DNA from: Mucilaginibacter achroorhodeus
Lineage (GTDB): Bacteria; Bacteroidota; Bacteroidia; Sphingobacteriales; Sphingobacteriaceae
Assembly (NCBI RefSeq): GCF_007846095.1
Contig: NZ_VOEI01000001.1
Location: forward strand, 992,001-1,056,000
DNA: 64,000 nt
Direction of reading: 5' to 3'
Every line of letters begins with the position of its first letter. The first letter of the stretch is position 1. Both the position numbers and the translations under genes were made by a program. Below are positions 61,345-64,000 of this stretch, in pieces. Below the pieces are notes generated by a model. The model was not told the origin of the DNA and ran no database searches. It saw nothing but the letters and a program-made list of their open reading frames with translations.

Positions 61345-63327
61345 TTACTGAATGATCACCGGTAAAGTGAACCAGAAGATACTTCCCTGGCCGGGTATGC
61401 TTTCAACCCCTATTTGGCCGCCGTGGAGTTCTATGATCTCTTTACAAATGAATAAGCCTATGCCAAAGCCTTTTACAGTTTTCATCTGCTCGTTCTCTAC
61501 CCGGTAAAATCTCTCAAAAATCCTGTCGTGGTCTTTCAGGGGTACGCCGATGCCTTCGTCTTTTACACTTACCTGTGCGTGGTTGCCTTCGGTGACACAG
61601 GCCACCTGTATGCGCGAGCGCGGGGGTGAATATTTTACTGCGTTATTGATGAGGTTGATAAGCACCTGCCTTATCTTGTCCTGGTCGGCTTCAACCGGCG
61701 TAAACTCCACCGGTTTAAATACAACCTCATGCGAGGTAATGGTAGTTAGTGACTCATCTTCGGCTTCTTTCACCAGCTCAGCCATATCAAAGGCACTGCG
61801 CTCCAACCTTATCTTGCCCTCTCCAATGCGTGCAATATCAAGGAAGCCATTGATCAGCTTGGTCATGCGGTCGGCCTGCTGCTTGGTTTTGCGGGCTATA
61901 TCTGCCATCGCAGGCTCTGCCAGTGATTGTGCCTTGCGCTGTAAAACCTGCGCATAGCCGCTTATAGATGTAATAGGTGTGCGCAGTTCATGGCTAACAA
62001 TGCCAATAAAATCATTCTTGCGGCGGTCTTCTTCCTTACGTTCAGTTATATCGAGTAATGTACCCGAGAACATGGTAGGGCCATGCTCATTAACCATATA
62101 TGCTTTACCGGTTGCCCTTACCCAACATCGCTTCGTGTCTGAGCTTAATATTGGGTATTCTACGTCATAAGGCTGATTTTCTTCAATTGCGGCCTGTATA
62201 GACGAATTTACCAGCCCCCTGTAATGTTCTTCTATCCTGCCGATTGCCGCTTCAAGCGACACTTCTTCAGTCGTTTCAAAACCAAACATTTCCATTGAAC
62301 GCGGCGATAAACTAAGCTGGTTTGTTTTCAGATCGAGATGCCAGGTACCAAGCTCTGCCGAATCTACTGCCAGGCGCAATTGTTCTTCAGCACGCTCAAC
62401 TGTAAGCCGGCTTTGTACAATCTCAGTAACATCAAGCGCGGTATTTAACAAACCCCATACTTTGCCTTCCGGTGTTTTAAGGGGTGTAAACGCGTAAGTG
62501 TAATAGAATTCCCTTATCTCTCCCTGGTATTCGTAGCTCATGCGGGCATCCTCGTTACGATAGGGTATACCGCTATCATATACCTCGCGCATGGTGGCCG
62601 GGAAGTCGAGTTCCCGAAGCTCGGGCAGGGCATCGGCAAAGGGTAAACCGAACACTTCGCCATCTTTATCCCATGCCTGTAACATTCGCGAGTTGGCAAA
62701 ACGAATTGTCATATCACGGCCAACATGTAACGCCATAGCCATAGGAGCATGTTCAATTACCTCACGGGCCTCGTTTTCCTTGATATACCGCTCGTCCTTG
62801 AGCTTTACTATTTCGGATTTGGCATCCTGCAGCTCAAAAAGCTTTTTACGCAGCTCCAACTTATCCATTGTTTGGCGCGCAAGCGTTTTTAAAGATTGTT
62901 TCTGATAATCGCTTAACTGGCGCGGTTGCTGGTCAATGATACATAATGAGCCAAGTGCATACCCTTCTTCGCTAAGCAATGGCACGCCCATGTAAAAAAC
63001 GATGTTAGGCTGCCCGGTTACCAAAGGGTTGTTTGCGAAGCGCAGGTCTTTACGTGCATCCTCAACAACAAAAACCTCTTTACTGGCAACCGTGTACTTA
63101 CAAAAAGAACTTGCAATATCTGTTTCCCTTAAACCAATACCTTTTACTGATTTAAACCACTGCCTGTCTTTATCTACAAAACTTATCAGCGATATAGGCA
63201 TATCACATATAGCCGCGGCAAGCTCGGCTATATCATCAAAATCCTGTTCTGTAGCAGTATCAAGTATCCTGAAAGAATACAGGGCAGACAAGCGTTCTTC
63301 TTCAGTTTCGGTTACTCCAGGCTGCAT
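61345..63327 (-). CDS. GAF/PAS sensor histidine kinase
   Basis: A 660-residue cytosolic kinase with no membrane helix. A GAF domain spans about 20-165 (FDDIAELAAAICDMPISLIS, FYMGVPLLSEEGYALGSLC). Two PAS domains follow (about 185-310 and 320-435). The HisKA phosphoacceptor is in FIGIVSHELRTPITSISGYA, and the ATPase has the N box LINLINNAVKYSP, the DEGIGVP G1 box and GFGIGLFICKEI. It probably feeds the response regulator encoded 42 bp upstream in the same leftward cluster. Confidence 0.93.
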   Translation of the reverse strand: MQPGVTETEEERLSALYSFRILDTATEQDFDDIAELAAAICDMPISLISFVDKDRQWFKSVKGIGLRETDIASSFCKYTVASKEVFVVEDARKDLRFANNPLVTGQPNIVFYMGVPLLSEEGYALGSLCIIDQQPRQLSDYQKQSLKTLARQTMDKLELRKKLFELQDAKSEIVKLKDERYIKENEAREVIEHAPMAMALHVGRDMTIRFANSRMLQAWDKDGEVFGLPFADALPELRELDFPATMREVYDSGIPYRNEDARMSYEYQGEIREFYYTYAFTPLKTPEGKVWGLLNTALDVTEIVQSRLTVERAEEQLRLAVDSAELGTWHLDLKTNQLSLSPRSMEMFGFETTEEVSLEAAIGRIEEHYRGLVNSSIQAAIEENQPYDVEYPILSSDTKRCWVRATGKAYMVNEHGPTMFSGTLLDITERKEEDRRKNDFIGIVSHELRTPITSISGYAQVLQRKAQSLAEPAMADIARKTKQQADRMTKLINGFLDIARIGEGKIRLERSAFDMAELVKEAEDESLTTITSHEVVFKPVEFTPVEADQDKIRQVLINLINNAVKYSPPRSRIQVACVTEGNHAQVSVKDEGIGVPLKDHDRIFERFYRVENEQMKTVKGFGIGLFICKEIIELHGGQIGVESIPGQGSIFWFTLPVIIQ

Positions 63328-63369
63328 CGGTCATCAAAAAAAGGTTGATCTAAATATATTGGCTTACGT

Positions 63370-63744
63370 TTACTTTGCTTGTGCACTTGACAGAATTTCA
63401 TTTACTTTTCCCGTCATCTCATCTATATCAAACGGCTTTGAAATAAATGCCGTTGCACCTGCTTCCTGTGCAATTGCCTTGCCATCATTACTCGCCGAGA
63501 TCACTATCACCGGCAGTTCGCTGATAGCCGGTGTATTTCTTATCGTTTTCAATATTTGGTCACCAGATGTTACCGGCATCCATAAGTCAAGAATAATAAG
63601 GTCAGGATGTTCTTTTTGAATCAGGTTACTTACTTTAACGCTATTTAACTCAGCAACCACCGAATAACCTTCATCCGTTAGTACCAGTTCAAGGAGGTCA
63701 AGTATGCCTTCATCATCGTCGCATATCAATATTTTATTTGGCAT
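63370..63744 (-). CDS. Single-domain response regulator
   Basis: A 124-residue CheY-like receiver with no output domain. Acidic pocket DDDE (9-12), phosphoacceptor Asp53 in LIILDLWMPVTSGD, conserved Ser in VIVISAS and Lys in FISKPFD. It sits between two histidine kinase genes; its ATG overlaps the end of the upstream kinase by 11 bp. It could relay phosphate between kinases or act on another protein. Confidence 0.93.
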   Translation of the reverse strand: MPNKILICDDDEGILDLLELVLTDEGYSVVAELNSVKVSNLIQKEHPDLIILDLWMPVTSGDQILKTIRNTPAISELPVIVISASNDGKAIAQEAGATAFISKPFDIDEMTGKVNEILSSAQAK

Positions 63745-64000
63745 CTTCTTCTAAGTCTGATTTTGTAAGTGGCAATGTGAAACTAAAACTTGAGCCTTTT
63801 CCCGGCTCGCTCTCTACCCACAAATTTCCTCCATGGTTTTTGATGATCTCTGAACAGATGTATAAACCTATACCCATTCCCGGAAATTTCTGCTGTATAT
63901 TTCCTACTCTGTAAAACCTGTCAAATATTCTTTTTTGCTCTTCCCTGGATATTCCCAGCCCTTTATCTGATACAGAAACCTTAACAAAGTTGCTTACTAC
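63734..64000 (-). CDS. Histidine kinase, C-terminal part (cut by window edge)
   Basis: The last 88 codons of a leftward kinase whose start lies beyond 64000. The visible ATPase domain reads VSVSDKGLGISREEQKRIFD, then FPGMGIGLYICSEIIKNHGG and GKGSSFSFTLPL, holding the G1 and G2 boxes. It ends in an acidic tail and a TAA that overlaps the response regulator ATG by 11 bp. Similar in the visible part to the kinase at 61345 but clearly a separate gene. Confidence 0.92.
   Translation of the reverse strand, partial: VVSNFVKVSVSDKGLGISREEQKRIFDRFYRVGNIQQKFPGMGIGLYICSEIIKNHGGNLWVESEPGKGSSFSFTLPLTKSDLEEDAK

Overview
The window looks like a chromosomal segment of a Bacteroidota bacterium, most probably Sphingobacteriaceae (Mucilaginibacter/Pedobacter-like). 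The evidence is a SusC/SusD pair, DUF4270 and DUF5687 proteins, a 938-residue CarB, many lipoproteins and secreted enzymes, TAnnTTTG-type -7 promoter boxes with TTTG -33 boxes, and few Shine-Dalgarno sequences. I see no tRNA, rRNA, CRISPR array, IS transposase, plasmid or phage genes. The family of the organism is an inference.

Left part (1-31.4 kb), mostly housekeeping. A glycogen-synthase-like gene and a DUF4270 lipoprotein run leftward, opposite panC and panD. carB follows, then an orphan membrane protein. A leftward DNA-repair pair (ATP-dependent ligase plus ligase-associated exonuclease) lies beside a leftward ABC transporter/M1 peptidase operon and rarA. Then come an AlkA-type glycosylase, a tail-specific protease, a YifB ATPase, ssb, mutY, an HU protein, a TPR protein, a 29-residue basic peptide, an RNase G/E, a broken GIY-YIG gene inside inverted repeats, radA, and a SpoIIE-type phosphatase.

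Middle (31.5-44.8 kb): a glycosyltransferase/LPG-synthase-like membrane pair, a TlpA-like thioredoxin, an acyl-CoA dehydrogenase, an M13 peptidase lipoprotein, an S1/P1 nuclease, fumC, a tail-anchored protein and a YdcF-like secreted protein.

Accessory part (45-54.2 kb). A SusC/SusD pair is followed by a secreted glycerophosphodiester phosphodiesterase, which suggests uptake of a phosphodiester-containing nutrient. Next is an rtcB-prfH pair, an RNA-ligase/peptide-release-factor module tied in other bacteria to repair and rescue of ribosomes cut by ribotoxins. A second phosphodiesterase gene follows on the opposite strand. Between promoter and rtcB lies a leader of about 350 nt. It has a 14-codon ORF whose stop codon touches a 9-bp stem, and a weak terminator-like hairpin just before the rtcB start. 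This possible attenuator, which could couple RNA repair to ribosome health, is my best candidate for an undescribed system.

Right part (54.3-64 kb): a VOC protein, a two-lobed unknown protein, a small DMT transporter, an HxlR regulator divergent from an old-yellow-enzyme gene with a clear operator-like dyad between them, a secreted protein made of D-I-F-G repeats, a GH16 lipoprotein, an ApbE/Gfo-Idh-MocA pair, and a PAS/GAF histidine kinase, response regulator and second (cut-off) kinase.

Several genes and intergenic gaps carry short interspersed or heptameric repeats, including inside radA and in the signal-peptide region of a lipoprotein gene.
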